NCBI GenBank assembly: GCA_905250025.1
Contig: CAJNOJ010000210.1
Location: forward strand, 120,275 to 184,274
Source: Adineta ricciae
Taxonomy: Eukaryota > Rotifera > Eurotatoria > Adinetida > Adinetidae
Reading direction: 5' to 3'
DNA length: 64,000 nt
The notes beneath the pieces were generated by a model, which ran no database searches, was not told where the DNA came from, and saw only the letters and a program-made list of their open reading frames with translations. Of this stretch, positions 25,201-38,418 are shown piece after piece; the first letter of the stretch is position 1; the number at the start of each line of letters is the position of its first letter. A program made the translations under genes and the position numbers.

Positions 25201-27877
25201 CGATGAACCGTTATTAGCCTATCTGAATGAAGATGGGATGAGTATTGAACCCGAATGGTATTGTCCAGTGATTCCAACTGTTCTTGTTAATGGCGCACAT
25301 GGTGTCGGAACTGGTTATTCAACTGATATTCCATCCTATAATCCATTAGTGCTGAGTAATAATATGAGATATTATATTCGACAAGAACGCAATCGACAAC
25401 GTCAGATCACTGATCCAGCTGGTCAATTGAATGTCTATGCCGATGCGTTGGCCTTACAAGAATTAGTTCCCTGGTATAAAAATTTTACAGGTGAAATTCG
25501 ATTGCTAGATAACGATCGTTCACGTGGGGTGATCAACGGTGTTTGTGCTAAACTTGATGATGCAACGCTCGAAATAACGGATTTACCAATCGGAACATGG
25601 ACACAATATTATAAAGAAAATGTTCTCGAAGGAATGCTTCATCCAAAACGAAACGATATTCCACCGAGTATTCTCGATTACAAAGGTAACCGTGAAAAGA
25701 CAAAGTCTTGAGTGACGAGCAAGATTTTCCATAATTTCTTTTGTTAAGAGTATCATACGGATACAACAGTTCGTTTTGTTGTCAAATTATCTCAAGCACA
25801 ATTTGCTAAATTCAACGAAGCCGGTCTACATAAAAGTTTTCGCTTACAGGAAACATTTAAATTAACAAATATGGTTCTCTTTGATCATCACGGTATTTTA
25901 CATCGTTACCGAACACCGGACGAAATTTGCGAAGAATTTTTTACTGTTCGTCTTCAAATGTACGTCAAACGAAAAGAATATATGGTCGGTACATTGCAAT
26001 CTCAATGTTCGAAGTTGGATAATATCGCGAGATTCATCAAAGAAAAGATCGAAAATGTGATCAGTGTAGAGAACAAGAAGATCAGTGCAGTTGTAGAAAT
26101 GCTTATCGAACGAAAATACGATCGAGATCCGGAAAAAGTCTGGCGCGAAGAAGCACGAAGAAAGGTAAAACAAAGGAGCGGCTTGTGAAAAGAGTGAACT
26201 TGTTTTGAAATTTAGTTTTCCATCGATTCACAAGCGAGTTCTTCGAGCGACAACCCGGATCAATTAGCAGATTTACAGCAAAAACAAGACGATGAAGAGG
26301 ATGATGATGAAGAGAACGAATCTGACGAACGTAAAAAACCGAAAACAACAACTGCAGCGACAACAACGAAAGTTGATACAACGTATTATGACTATTTGAT
26401 CAATATGTCGTTACGTAATCTAACAAAAGAACGGCGTAATGAAATTCTTCGAGAGCAACAAGAAAAACACGAAAAACTCGAAGCGTTACAAAAGAAATCT
26501 CCCGAAGATTTATACGAAGATGATCTAGATCATTTCGAATCAGAATATCACAAAGTAATTTCACCTTTCCTTCATAAAAAACCCCATAATATATCTTCGA
26601 AATTCGTAGGCAATCGCCAAAGAACGTGCTGATGAAATGTCTGAAGTAGCTCACTATACGACAAAGAAAGCTGGTGGCGCTGATGGCGATGGTAAGGGTC
26701 GTAAGAAACAATTAGCAAAACCACAACGTGCTGAAACACGCCCTGCACCCAATGGTCAACGTATCGCACCGGTAATCGATCCGGCACTTGTGAAAAAAGT
26801 TGCTGAAGAACTCAACAAACGCAATCGCGTATGTTTCGACTCCTTCATCTTCGGATTTTTATTGAAATTTTCTTCAGGAAGAAAAAGCTATTGCTGATAA
26901 ACGAACAATCATCGAATTTCTCGTTAATGAAGGCGTGTCATCGGAAGAAATTTCCCAAATTATGCAAATGCGTTGCAAGGAAAAGAAGAGAGTTGGCGGT
27001 GGCATAGGTTTAGCTTTTGTTTCATTGTTTTCATTTCTTAATCCTTTGTTTTTCTTTTCAGAAAAGAAATCTGGTGATACAACCAAAGAAAAGAAGATGA
27101 ATGGCACAATGGATGAGAACAGTAATACGTCCATTGTTTCCATTGATGGAAAAGATAATTCCGAAAATCCAAGAGATGAAATCACCTCTCCGAAACGTCC
27201 TGCAAAACGAACAGTCAAAGGCAAAGTTAAATATGGCAGCGATGACGATGAGGATGATGATGATCGAGAGAATTTCGATGAGAACGAATCGGATTATGTC
27301 GGTAGCGATTCTGAAGCGGAAAAGGTTGTCAAAAAGAGTAAATCTAAAGCCAAAGCAGAAGTAAATTCTCGAGAAAACAAATCATGTCTTCAAATCTTGT
27401 CCTTTTAGTCACCTGAAAAGAAAAATGCATTGAGTGTTCTAATGCAAAATCGACAAACCAAAGATGAGAATAAAACGGAAAAACCAAAAAAGCCTCGCGT
27501 AAGTCAATGTATCAATCATCTTTCCTTCGTTATTCTTTCGTATTTTCCAGGCAAAGAAAGAACCTGGTGCATCAACAACCAAGAAAGAACCTGCAAAGAA
27601 GGAAACGAAAACCGGCAAACGAGCCAAACCTTCAGCTGTAAGTTTTCGTTCGTTTCTTGAAACCTTCAAATAACCGAAATGAGATTTCTTTTTTCTAGGA
27701 TAGTGATGAAGATGATGACATTGCTATTGTTTCAGTTTCACCTAATGCAACCAAAAAGGTACGACGACATTTGAGAGAAATTAATCTTCAACAGTGTTTT
27801 TCATCTAGGCTCGTATTCAACGTGATAATAATGCAAAGAAGAATTATCATATCTCAGACGATGACGATTTTGATTAA
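22246..27877 (+). CDS. TOP2: DNA topoisomerase II
   Basis: ATP-dependent type IIA topoisomerase of the nucleus: passes one duplex through a double-strand break in another. Twenty exons: 22246-22392, 22438-22540, 22593-22656, 22709-22857, 22906-23003, 23061-23276, 23328-24272, 24326-24431, 24482-24795, 24843-25117, 25171-25685, 25749-26164, 26216-26554, 26610-26828, 26878-27007, 27062-27360, 27409-27498, 27551-27637, 27699-27758, 27809-27877. They give about 1546 aa, all in phase. GHKL ATPase motifs are present: VNAADNKQRD, NDGRGIPV and GGRNGYGAK. TOPRIM has EGDSA (Glu455) and DQDQDG (Asp536/538/540). The WHD catalytic tyrosine is in SARYIF (Tyr800; human 805). PGQRK, YHHGE and QFGTRLHGG are intact. 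The C-terminal domain is the usual variable acidic/basic tail ending DDDDFD. The end of exon 15 is ambiguous (26998 or 27007, both in frame). One TOP2 gene only in this window; invertebrates usually have a single A/B ancestor. Confidence 0.96.
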
Positions 27878-28119
27878 AGATTCATTTTTCTCTTCATTCA
27901 AATATGTTTCTTAGGTTAAATAGATAATCCAATGTGTGTCGTATGAATCTCTTATCATTCTTTTTCTTTCTTTTTTACATGAAATATTCATTGGTTTCTT
28001 TTTCTTCTCTGATGTGTTTATGTGTAATCCTATTTTCTTTGTTGCTAATAATGATAATCGGAATGAAGAGACTAGAATAGGTTTTTCTTTTAATGATGTA
28101 AAATCGAAAGAAAAAGAAA

Positions 28120-30863
28120 TCACACGGAAGAGCGTTTGATACTGCCATCGAATCGAACTGGAATCATTTCGAAATCTGGCCGAAAACGAGAGAGGATTGT
28201 CTTTATTTTCGCGGGCGATAAACTTTTGTCTGAATTGCTTTTATTCACATGGCTTGCTTGATCAGTCAGTAGTGATGATCGTTTGATCACTGAAGGACTG
28301 TCGGTAGACGCGTTGATCATTGTTGACATTTTCGTTGCTAAAGGAACAGTAAGATCAGTAATGGACGGTTTAGCTACTGATAAGTTTCGTTTTGGTGCTG
28401 ATGAATCAAAACGTTGCATTGGTACGAGATGAGCAATTTTCCCTGGCATACGACGTACAGTGAATTTCTTTCGTTCCTTTCGTCGACGCATAAAACAAGA
28501 ACAACAATGACATGGCTCAGATTCTGATGGAGTTAATTCCGTGGAGAGATATTCTAACTGATCAGCGGTCAGGGACGGTATCAATGTACCTAAACGATTC
28601 GAAAAATGAAACTAATGACAAAGAGATTCTTCATGATCTTTTTTTACCATTTGCACTTATGATATCACTACCGAATCGGAGTGAACTTCGAGCGACAGCC
28701 GATTGAATTTCTTCACGTCGTTCGTCTTCCGTATTCATAGTTAGAAATCTTAAGACCAGTAAGTTCATTGACGAGGCAACAACTGTCAAACCAAACAGAA
28801 TAAATGTCATAGATAAAACTACATAAAAAACATTGGAATTCAAGGCTTCATTAGTTTGCAAAGCAACAAAATCACCGAAACCTTAAGAAGAGAAAACAAC
28901 AAGACGTTTTCAATTGCAAAAATTCTCTTCCAGCTAATATCTCACCTATAGTTGTTAATGTTATGAAACAATAGTAAACACAATTGAAGTAACCCCATGC
29001 TTCATAATGATGAAACATAGCGGCACCACCTGTAACAACTCCGACAGCAAGAACAGTACCGACAATCACAAGTTCGGTCTGTGTCGAGTCATAAAAACGA
29101 CATTTCAAACACTTTTTTATTGTTTTTATACACCAACTAGCAAAATTGTTGAGACGTTCACCCACAGATTGAAACATAACAAGACAGAGTGGAATACCGA
29201 TGACAGCATAGAGCATACAAAAGGATTTCCCCCAAGCTAAAGCAAATTTTACAGCTCGGAATCGTTGAATTCAATCGAGAACTTACTTGTAGTAGGACAC
29301 GAATGGCCATAGCCTAGAAATAGAGGAAAATATTTTCTTGTTTTCTATGAATCGCATTTGTTCTGTAATCATTCGAACGAAATTAGATTAACGGATAGAA
29401 TAGAAACGCTGGGAATGCCATAATATTTTTTTTTGCTCTTGAAAATCTTTTATAATAATCCTCTGGCTCTAATAAATGTCGTCCAGAATTATTAAACTGT
29501 CATTAGAAAGTCAGCTCTATACATTAGAGAATTAGATAACGGCTTTTTCATTAATAAATATCCTCGATTGATTGATTTATTTCTTTCCAAAACTCTCGAC
29601 ATATTTACACTCGATATCAATCGGTCATAATAACTTCATCTCTCGTTACTGAAGCACAATCACATGAACCAAGGTCAGAAAGAAATGGAGAATTCATGTC
29701 ACATATATCAAGGACGCTATTGCCTCGAGCTATTCGTCACAAAATATTCTTATTTTTCAATAAGTAATCATACATTAAACAGACCAATGGTTTCCGCATC
29801 AACTCTATGTCATCACCTTGATATGTGCGCATCTATGAGAGACATGACACTCATTCATTGACGTCACTGCGAGACACTGGTATTCTATCAGCATGCTTTT
29901 GACAATTATTTCGGTCTCTCCCTCATTCTAATTTTTCTATCGACAAGCAAATAGATTTGTGTGACAGGACGCACTCAACGGAGTCTAATGAGTCGAACGT
30001 CATTGGTAACAACGAAGATCTAGGCTTTCTCTTTTTTTCTTTCTTCTCCGCAAAACAGAATGACATTCGTGCATGTGTATACAACAGAGATTAACAAATT
30101 GTTCATGTCCCGCCTATCATTTTTTTCCTTTTGTCTTCGTAAATAGAAGAAAACGTCGACAATTAGCAGTAGGGGAATGCATGAAAAGAAAAGAAGCAGT
30201 TGTAATCTAAACGTCGATCGTTAGAACTAAACAACAACTTTTTCGAATATACTCTTTGCTTCTCTTCATACATTTCTGACACATGAATATGTAAGGAACG
30301 GTTTTTTTAATCAGTAAAGAGAATAAATAAGAGAATCGCGAGTTGCCTTAATTGACACGCAATGGGTACCTTATTTTTATCATTTTCTTATTCCCATAAG
30401 ACGTGTATATATATATATATATAAATATAAATAAATCTTTAAATTGATAGAAAAAGAAAAACGATAAACAAAAAAAGCAACTTAAAAAAAGACGGATCCA
30501 TCTTCTCAATCAGGTATCTTACCGATAGTTGTGATGACAGTCAAGGAGAAGTAGAACGCTCCTGGAAATTTCCATTGTGCACCAGCTTTATGTGGTTGGT
30601 ATTTGATAACAATATCTTCCAGTTCGATATATTCAGCAGGTGAGATATTGTATGAAATGAGCATGTTCTTTTCAGCTGCTTGATATTGTTTGCGCAACAG
30701 ATCTTCGGTATTCGATTCGAGTGCGTCGAAGATCGCCGCGCCGACGAGAAGGTAACTAGACGAAAGAAGAGAAATTCGAAAAGGTTTCTTTTTCTTGTCT
30801 TATGTCGACAAACCTGAATGTTGAAACAATAAGTGTTAAGGTACGAACGTTCTGTTTTTTCAT
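28120..30863 (-). CDS. KCNK3: TASK-like two-pore-domain potassium channel (KCNK3/9 type)
   Basis: Background K+ channel that sets resting membrane potential. Exons: 30863-30814, 30755-30523, 29313-29287, 29236-28946, 28881-28648, 28589-28120, giving 434 aa. The numbering is strikingly collinear with human TASK-1: first filter T93 I94 G95 Y96 G97 with pH-sensing His98, second filter T199 I200 G201 F202 G203 D204, and an N-glycosylation site at Asn53. M1 begins MKKQNVRTLTLIVSTFSYLL. MFQSVGERLNNF and LNLLVLRFLTMNTEDE are TASK hallmarks. The cytosolic tail is Ser/Arg-rich and ends KRSSV, the 14-3-3-binding terminus that controls ER exit of TASK channels. A 27-nt exon codes the segment after the first filter, and the preceding intron is 1.2 kb, long for this genome. 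Convergent with TOP2, 242 bp apart. Paralogue identity (KC N K3, 9 or 15 type) is not resolved. Confidence 0.95.
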
Positions 30864-33328
30864 ACTTGCATCATCAGCGCATAGACTCAGCCAGCATTAG
30901 TTTTCCGGCAAGAGTCGACGTCGTCTGATTAGTTCTCGTTTTCCGTTGTCCACCGGGTAAATTTTATTAGATTGTATCGTTCTTATTGAAGTGATGAATA
31001 TCGAATAAGTGTCAGCAATGACGAATAGAACTTCGCTGGATGTTCTTAGAAGTTAATAGAAGACGATAGCGATCACGAGTGATGATAATAGGTAGAATAT
31101 TATTGTTATGATTATTGGAATGATCACAGAAGAGAAGAGAGACGATGTTCATCACAGACGTCAATGACTTGCTGAACCATAAACAGGAAATCGGTGTATC
31201 AATGATAACCAATGTCGATAAGACGATGCGACATACGTTTTTACCGATAAAATCTAAAACATCTGAGAGGGGGAAAGAAAAAAAAAGATGCTAGTTAAAT
31301 ATTACCATTCTATAAATTCTTTTTCTCTTATCTATCTTGATTAATTATCTACTAAAATGTCGTTTTACTTAAAAATTGTCGAAGTTTTTCTTGTATTTAA
31401 ACTAGATGAGATTAGTATGGAATGGAATGCATATAGAAGAATAATGACAATTTGAGAGGGAGGATCTCACATACATGCATATACACAGAACATGGAGAAA
31501 TAGTCGACTGTTTTATTTTTTTGGAAATAGTGGCAAGCCAGCTAAGGGAATAAGCAACGACATACAGAAACTTCCTTCATTCTTTTTTTTCTATTCTCCT
31601 ATTCTTTCTTCTCTCTTTCTTTCTCATCTTTTCTTCATGTCGTTTTCATCATTTCTTAGATAGGCAACGCGCAACCCACTAGTCGAAGGATGACGATGGT
31701 GCTGACGACGGCGGCGGCAGTGTCGACCAGAATGCCGGCGTCGACGACGACGACGGAATGAAGTAATAGCAATGCATGCATGATGATGATGTAAAGAGGA
31801 TTCCGAACTGTGTAACAGCAGTAACATGTTGACTTGTGCTTGCGCTCCTTCTATGCCATGTAGTCGACACAGGCGACAATGACGATTTTCAGATCACTTG
31901 CATCTTTTTTTTTTTGTAATTCATTGTTTCCTCGTCTTCTTATTCTTATTCCTGGAAAGTATATATTAAAGCATAGACGCAGACAGTTTACAAGCAAGAA
32001 AAAAGATGCGAAGACAAATGCTTGCGGACATTCGCGTTTATTCAATTCCCTTTTCTGACGATTACTCGTTCTTTTCTTCTCATATATTGTTCCAACTACT
32101 GAATACATGAATTTGTGACAAATCTCAATGTTAAATAAGTGGATAGATAGAACTTCGAGCGGATGTTCATTCTCCCATTAAACGATATTCAAGTGAGATA
32201 GCGAACTCATCTCTTCTCTGATTGGCAACTACTTGAAAATCATCTGTAAATACACACAGCGACATGTTTTCATCTCATCTATCATAGTATTTTTATCATT
32301 GCAAAGCGAAATAAACGAAGGCGACAATTTGTGTCACATGTGATAGATCCATATCGACGGTATTCGAATGCAGTAACGATAAATTACGCATACGCATATG
32401 TCAATGGACGTCAGTGATGATTATGTCATATTAACAAATGTATAATATCACAAAGAATAATTAATTTTGAATACTTTTCTATCGTATGACCATCGGATGG
32501 TGTAAATCATGTCAATAAATATTTTCGAATCATCATGGAGATAATCAATAATACGAAGGAAGGAAGAATTATGTCCTTATTTCACCTCATACCTTGACAT
32601 ATTATCTATTTCGCAGCAAATCACATGGTTTTACTTTATTCGGAAGAGAAAATTATAGAGGATATAGAAGAAAAAAACATGAGTTGTTAATGATTAACTT
32701 GATTAATTGGAAAATGACTGTTCCAGTAGTGTGTACTACGTGTAGTTATCAACTGTAACCAGTCGAAATGACAATTAATTGAATAGGCGAACAAATATTG
32801 GTGACACGTGTATAATATTTCTATTTCCTATACTGATAAGAAAGGAGTCATTACGGTACACTCTGTCTTGTGCTCTCGTTGCATCTTTATTCTTTTCTTG
32901 CTCTTTCGCGCACTTACTTTCTTATGTGATGTTCGCGTTTTTTTTTTAATATTATTCTGTATTACTCTCACGAACAATTTTTCTTTCTTTTTTTTTTGTG
33001 CTTACCTTCATGACTCTGACGTACACTTTTTGAGATGACAGTCAAGTAAGTAGACAAACAGAATGAATAAAATACGAATATGGTATATATATGTGTCTGC
33101 GTGTGTATACAATGGATTGTGCCGAGACCGAACTCATTTCTCTTTTTTCTTCTTCATCTCATTATGATCGAGAAAGTCATTTTTACTGGAAATACCTTTA
33201 CTGGAAAGAAACACATCGCTTTCTTTTTCCTATTTTTCTCAGTTTTACAAAATAAAATGAACGATCAATCGTCTATCACTTCCTTTTCTTTCTGTTGATT
33301 TTTCTTTACAATTTTTTTTTTCTAGCAG
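30864..33328. promoter_or_regulatory. Long divergent spacer between the K2P channel and RNF217
   Basis: About 2.5 kb, AT-rich with poly-pyrimidine runs and a small CG-richer patch near 31700-31760. No coding exon was recognised; open frames are low-complexity (His/Arg or Phe/Leu-rich). It must carry both promoters. An acceptor (tttttttctagcag) abuts the RNF217 ATG. Confidence 0.35.
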
Positions 33329-34812
33329 ATGGCTGAATCTGAAAATCGACATTCACAAACGTGGCCATTTCATCGTCCTTCACCGAACGGAAATACTCCG
33401 ACCGAATTCAATGCTAATTCACAACGTAATTTAACACATCATCAATCATTAAAATCAATATTTGTGACTGATTCTTCGAAAACACTCCATCCACCGCAAA
33501 ATCATGTCATCCTAGCAATGGATAGAGGGTAAGAAACATGTTTTCCACTGGAACAGAACTCTCACATTTCGGTTAGAGTTGAGAAGAAAAATACGAGTGT
33601 GCTTCGAAATGAAATTCAATAAGAAATCATAATAAAATCTCATCGAGTAAATACGCGATTCTTTAACTTTTTCAACAATTAACGGCAAACAAAAATATAG
33701 GTACGTCTCGATTCTCCTTCTTTCTTTTTTGCTTGGAAAAATTTCAAAAGCACACCGTTACCCTTCCGAACTGCAATTTTTGTCAAAGAAAACGAGAGTA
33801 AATCGACAATCATATTGTTAAATATGAACAGAATATCTGTCGAAAAGTAAATCATTCGATTGTATTCATACTTAAACGCTTTTCTGTTTACAGTGATCTT
33901 GTAACAACAAGCTTCCAACGAAGTCCATCAGCTCAAGAAGCTCTTTTCGAGTGTCCCATATGTTGTTCGACGTTTCCAATCGATGAAATCAAGCAAATGC
34001 TATGTTGTTCAACGAATTTTTGCTCATCGTGTCTTGTGACACATACAATGACAAACATTCGAAATGGAAAAGTGAAAATCGAATGTCCAGGATGTTCCGA
34101 GGAAATGAATTCTTTATCGATATTATACAATCATGAAATTCCTTTACCTGTACGTGAACGTTACCAAGAATTGTTAGCTGAAGCTCTAGCTGAAAAGCAA
34201 AATACAAATATCAAATTATGTCCACATTGTAATTTCATCACTATTCTTGATGAAAATGATCCATTGGTTAATCGAAAGAAAACTCGCCGACCATCAAGAG
34301 AATGGATACTTTGCGGTCAATGTAACAAAGAATGGTGTTGGTCATGTTATGCTCCATCCCATCCGAATGAAACATGTCGACAATTCAAGAAAAATCACAC
34401 CCAACTAGACATGTGGGCACAAATACGTCGTACGGATAATCAACAACGAAATGCTCAACGTTGCCCGAAGTGTTTGATTTACATCGAAAAAATCGATGGA
34501 TGTGATCATATGTTATGTACAAAATGCAATTCGAAATTTTGTTATCGTTGTGGATCACGAATGAGATTGCCACTTTATATTGGACACGATGCGAAGTATT
34601 CCGTTTTTGGATGTAAATATAAACTATGGCCAGATTGTGCTCTTTTACGTTGGCTTATACGAGGATCAATACTTGTTGGACTGATTATTTTGACACCGAT
34701 CGCTCTTGCTGCGGTCATCGCACTTGTGGCGATCGGTGTTCCGATACTCATAGTAGTCGGCTGTTTTGCACTGCCAATCTATGCTTATATTAAACATTCA
34801 ACACGGACATGA
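33329..34812 (+). CDS. RNF217: RNF217-like RBR E3 ubiquitin ligase with C-terminal membrane segment
   Basis: RING-between-RING ligases receive ubiquitin from an E2 on RING1 and pass it via a catalytic cysteine in RING2. Exons 33329-33528 and 33894-34812 give 372 aa. RING1 starts at FECPICC (about residue 85), with CSTNFCSSCL and ECPGC. The IBR (about 165-230) includes LCPHCNF, CGQCNKEWCWSC and HPNETC. RING2 is RCPKCLIYIEKIDGCDHMLC followed by TKCNSKFCYRCG, and the Cys after HML is in the catalytic position. After RING2, FGCKYKLWPDCALLRWLIRG matches RNF217, and a long hydrophobic stretch (about 318-362) predicts one or two membrane passes. The N-terminal 66 residues are disordered. The ATG directly follows a strong acceptor signal, so an upstream untranslated exon or spliced leader is likely. 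Confidence 0.92.
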
Positions 34813-35741
34813 ACGAATTTCTTTCCAAAAGAATGAAGAATGTGAATATTCTTTCGAAATTTGTCTTTCATGTGAGATACGAACTAGTTTTTGTTTTGCT
34901 CATTTCTTCTTTACCTCTGTGATATATATATATGGGAGTTTTTCTTTAGTTATGTTGTATGATATTTCTATTTTTCTATTCCAACTAATGACCCTAGAAC
35001 CTACGCATATTTCTTCTTGAACTTCTTGTCGGTTTTTTTTAAAATAAGCTGAAAAGAAGAATAATATTCCAATGAATCGAATACGTTAGGTGCACAAAAG
35101 ACTATTGATCGAACTGTACTCGTGTTGAATGTATTCACACGTATTAACAGTCAAACGTTTGTCTTGAAGGACTCTCGTGTTGTTGATAAGTATGACTTCA
35201 TGACGAATTGAAAGAAGAAGTGTTTATTTTTGAAAGCCGCTCTATGACTTTTTCTTCTTGTGTTCACCTTACTGAGCGCTTTTGCAGAGAAATCGTGCAG
35301 ACTAGAGGAGAGCAGCTGTTTCCTAGAAATTTACTTTTCAAAATCATCTGCTTTCCTGTTCTACAGGCTCTCAAACTCTCAAACAGTTCGGGTTTGGTAG
35401 AAACAGGCCAATGGTGACGAAACTTAGTTTTTACTGGTGAAATTTGAGAAAAGAATCTTATGGAAGTATTAGAAAAGAACTTTTTCATTTAAAACTCAAA
35501 GTTTTATTTTTGATTAAAACAAATGTTGCTCGATTGATGGCGCTACCATCAATGTTCTGCTCTATAATGATTCAATCAAGTGATATTCTATGGAAATGAC
35601 ATAGACACTATACACGATGTCATAGTATAAAATTGTGAAAAACTGGTGATAGTGTTTTCGTTACATTTCATCAGACAAGATTAAACATCGATTTCATTTC
35701 TATATCTCAATTTTGATTTGACTCTTACCTTTCTAGATAAA
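34813..35741. other. RNF217 3' region and XPD 5' region
   Basis: No gene recognised. A short (TA)n run lies near 34922. The acceptor-like ctttctag ending at 35736 lies 5 nt before the XPD ATG. Confidence 0.4.
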
Positions 35742-38084
35742 ATGAAATTGAATATCGATGGTTTACTTGTATACATGCCGTATGACTTCATATATCCCGA
35801 ACAATATAAGTACATGCAAGAACTCAAACGTGGCCTCGATCATAAAGGCCATTGCGTATTGGAAATGCCATCAGGAACTGGAAAAACAATTACACTATTG
35901 TCGCTTATCATCGCTTACATGAGACGATATCCAGATCAATACAACAAATTAATCTATTGCAGTCGTACTGTACCAGAAATCGAAAAAGTCATGTCGGAAA
36001 TGAAACGATTGATTGCCTATTACGAAAAAGAAACACGTGAAAAACAGAAATTCATCGGCATTGCAATGAGTTCACGAAAAAACTTGTGTATTCATCCCGA
36101 GGTTAGTCAATTACGTCTAGGGAAAGAAGTCGACAGTGCATGTATGAACTTAACGGCATCGTACGTTCGTGAACAAGCCAAAGAAGATCGGTCGGTGAAA
36201 ACATGTTCGTATTACGAACAATATGATAAAAACGGACGCGAAGAAAGTATTCCGTATGGAGTTTATAACTTAGAAGATATGAAAATGTATGGAAAAGTAA
36301 AACATTGGTGTCCATATTTTCTTACACGTTATATTTTAACACACGCAAATGTCATTGTTTATTCTTACCATTATCTACTTGATCCGAAGATCGCGGAGAT
36401 TATTTCGAAAGAATTACCGAAAACATCGATTATAGTTTTTGACGAAGCTCATAATATTGACAATGTTTGCATTGATTCTATGTCGATAACATTAACACGA
36501 AAGATTCTCGAACGTGCTCATGCCAATATCGATAGTTTGAAGTTAATTGTTCAGGATAACAAACAAAAAGATGCGAATCGATTGAAAAATGAATATGAAA
36601 ATCTCGTGAAAGGTCTCCGTGAACAAGCCATTCAACGCGAAACGGATGTTATTCTCACCAATCCAATTCTACCTGAACATGTCCTGCAAGAAAACATTCC
36701 AGGAAATATTCGTCAAGCGGAGCATTTTCTTATATTTATCAAACGATTTTTAGAATATATGAAAACGAGAATGAACATTCAACATGTTGTAAAAGAATCT
36801 CCGCCATCGTTTTTGAAGGATCTACAAGTACGCGTATGTATTGAACGAAAACCATTGAGATTTTGTTCGGAACGTTTACGTTCCCTATTGCGAACATTGG
36901 AAACCAAAGATATTCATCTCTATCAGCCATTAATGTTACTTTGCAACTTTGCAACGATTATTAGTACATATACAAAAGGTTTTACGTTGATTATCGAACC
37001 CTTTTTTGATAGTAAATCAACAGTTTACAATCCTGTTTTACATTTTACTTGTTTGGATTCATCAATTGCAATCAAACCGGTTTTTGATCGATTTCAATCA
37101 GTTATTATCACATCAGGTAATCGTTTCTCAAAATCATCTTATCTTTGCATGATCGATCATTTCAATTTCTATTTAGGAACTCTTTCACCAATTGATATGT
37201 ATCCGAAAATTCTCTCGTTTACACCTGCAATTATGGAATCATTTACAATGACCTTAACACGACCCTGTATTCTTCCGATGATAGTCACCCGTGGTAATGA
37301 TCAAATCGCAATCACATCCAAATTCGAACTACGTGAAGATCAAGCTGTGATTCGAAACTACGGAATTCTACTCATTGAAATGTGTACACATGTTCCCGAC
37401 GGCATTGTTTGTTTTTTTACATCGTACACTTACATGGAGCATGTCGTTGCAACTTGGTATGAATTAGGCATAATAGGACAAGTACAGAAGCACAAATTAC
37501 TGTTCATTGAAACCCCCGATAGTGTCGAAACGTCGTTAGCTTTGTATAATTATCAAAAAGCGTGCGATAATGGTCGTGGTGCAGTTCTATTATCTGTTGC
37601 ACGTGGAAAAGTGAGCGAAGGTGTTGATTTTGATAATCATCTTGGCCGTTGTGTAATTATGTTCGGTATTCCATATGTTTACACGCAATCGCGTATATTA
37701 CAAGCACGTTTAGATTACCTTAGAGAAAACTTTCATATACGTGAAAATGATTTTTTAACATTTGACGCGATGCGACACGCCGCACAATGCGTTGGCCGGG
37801 TGTTACGTGGTAAAAGCGATTATGGTATCATGATTTTCGCAGATAAACGATTTGTACGATCAGATAAACGACAAAAGATTCCAAAATGGATTCAAGAATA
37901 TTTAAGTGATAGTTTGGCGAATTTATCAATTGAAGAATGTGTACAGATTGTAAAAAAATGGCTCAAAGACATGGCACAACCATTAAGGCAAGAAGATCAA
38001 CTAGGAATATCACTATTATCAGAAGAACATCTACTTTCCAATGAACTTTTACAAAATCTCGAGCAAAATTCTGCTGATGTTTGA
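35742..38084 (+). CDS. ERCC2: XPD/ERCC2 TFIIH helicase
   Basis: 5'-3' DNA helicase of TFIIH, needed for nucleotide excision repair and structurally for transcription initiation. Two exons, 35742-37116 and 37177-38084, give 760 aa, the same length as human XPD. Walker A is EMPSGTGKT and the Walker B box is [10 protein letters not shown]. The four Fe-S cysteines are present ([29 protein letters not shown]). The helicase 2 motifs [27 protein letters not shown] and [17 protein letters not shown] are intact. The intron at 37117-37176 is 60 nt, in frame and stop-free, so a plain open frame reads through it and adds 20 spurious residues. Removing it restores VIITSG-TLSP, exactly as in other XPD proteins. 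An AATAAA at 38102-38107 is a probable poly(A) signal. Identification is secure. Confidence 0.97.
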   Translation: MKLNIDGLLVYMPYDFIYPEQYKYMQELKRGLDHKGHCVLEMPSGTGKTITLLSLIIAYMRRYPDQYNKLIYCSRTVPEIEKVMSEMKRLIAYYEKETREKQKFIGIAMSSRKNLCIHPEVSQLRLGKEVDSACMNLTASYVREQAKEDRSVKTCSYYEQYDKNGREESIPYGVYNLEDMKMYGKVKHWCPYFLTRYILTHANVIVYSYHYLLDPKIAEIISKELPKTSIIVFDEAHNIDNVCIDSMSITLTRKILERAHANIDSLKLIVQDNKQKDANRLKNEYENLVKGLREQAIQRETDVILTNPILPEHVLQENIPGNIRQAEHFLIFIKRFLEYMKTRMNIQHVVKESPPSFLKDLQVRVCIERKPLRFCSERLRSLLRTLETKDIHLYQPLMLLCNFATIISTYTKGFTLIIEPFFDSKSTVYNPVLHFTCLDSSIAIKPVFDRFQSVIITSGNRFSKSSYLCMIDHFNFYLGTLSPIDMYPKILSFTPAIMESFTMTLTRPCILPMIVTRGNDQIAITSKFELREDQAVIRNYGILLIEMCTHVPDGIVCFFTSYTYMEHVVATWYELGIIGQVQKHKLLFIETPDSVETSLALYNYQKACDNGRGAVLLSVARGKVSEGVDFDNHLGRCVIMFGIPYVYTQSRILQARLDYLRENFHIRENDFLTFDAMRHAAQCVGRVLRGKSDYGIMIFADKRFVRSDKRQKIPKWIQEYLSDSLANLSIEECVQIVKKWLKDMAQPLRQEDQLGISLLSEEHLLSNELLQNLEQNSADV

Positions 38085-38101
38085 TTTCTTGTTGTTATAT
38101 A

Positions 38102-38107
38102 AATAAA
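38102..38107 (+). terminator. Candidate polyadenylation signal of XPD
   Basis: AATAAA 18 nt after the XPD stop codon, followed by a T-rich stretch. It would give a very short 3' UTR. Confidence 0.6.
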
Positions 38108-38418
38108 TTCGCAAGTTTTTTTTTTTCTTCATTAAAATCATGACTAAATCATGCAAAACAATCGATTCTTGTGCATCGAACGATAATTAATCTGTATAAA
38201 TACGAACAGTATGTCGCATACGGACCTCTTTCTTTCCTGTAGATACGCGTTAGCACTCAAATATTCTGATTGGTGAACAACGATGCCTACCTAATAGGAT
38301 AAGAAAAAAAACCCGAAGTGACTGATATTTTTTCAAGCAAAACTGTCATGTTTTGCTCTTCGAGTAGGAACTAATATAGAAAGGATGACATGATTCTTTT
38401 CAGATGTTTTCGTAGTTC
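38108..38418. other. Spacer between XPD and ENTPD4/7-like gene
   Basis: About 310 bp of AT-rich sequence, including the promoter region of the apyrase gene. No other feature seen. Confidence 0.4.

Noticed and set aside
31624-31879. His/Arg-rich open frames near a CG-richer patch
   Set aside because: Low-complexity reading of GAC/GAT repeats with no domain. A CpG-island-like promoter patch is possible but not supported.
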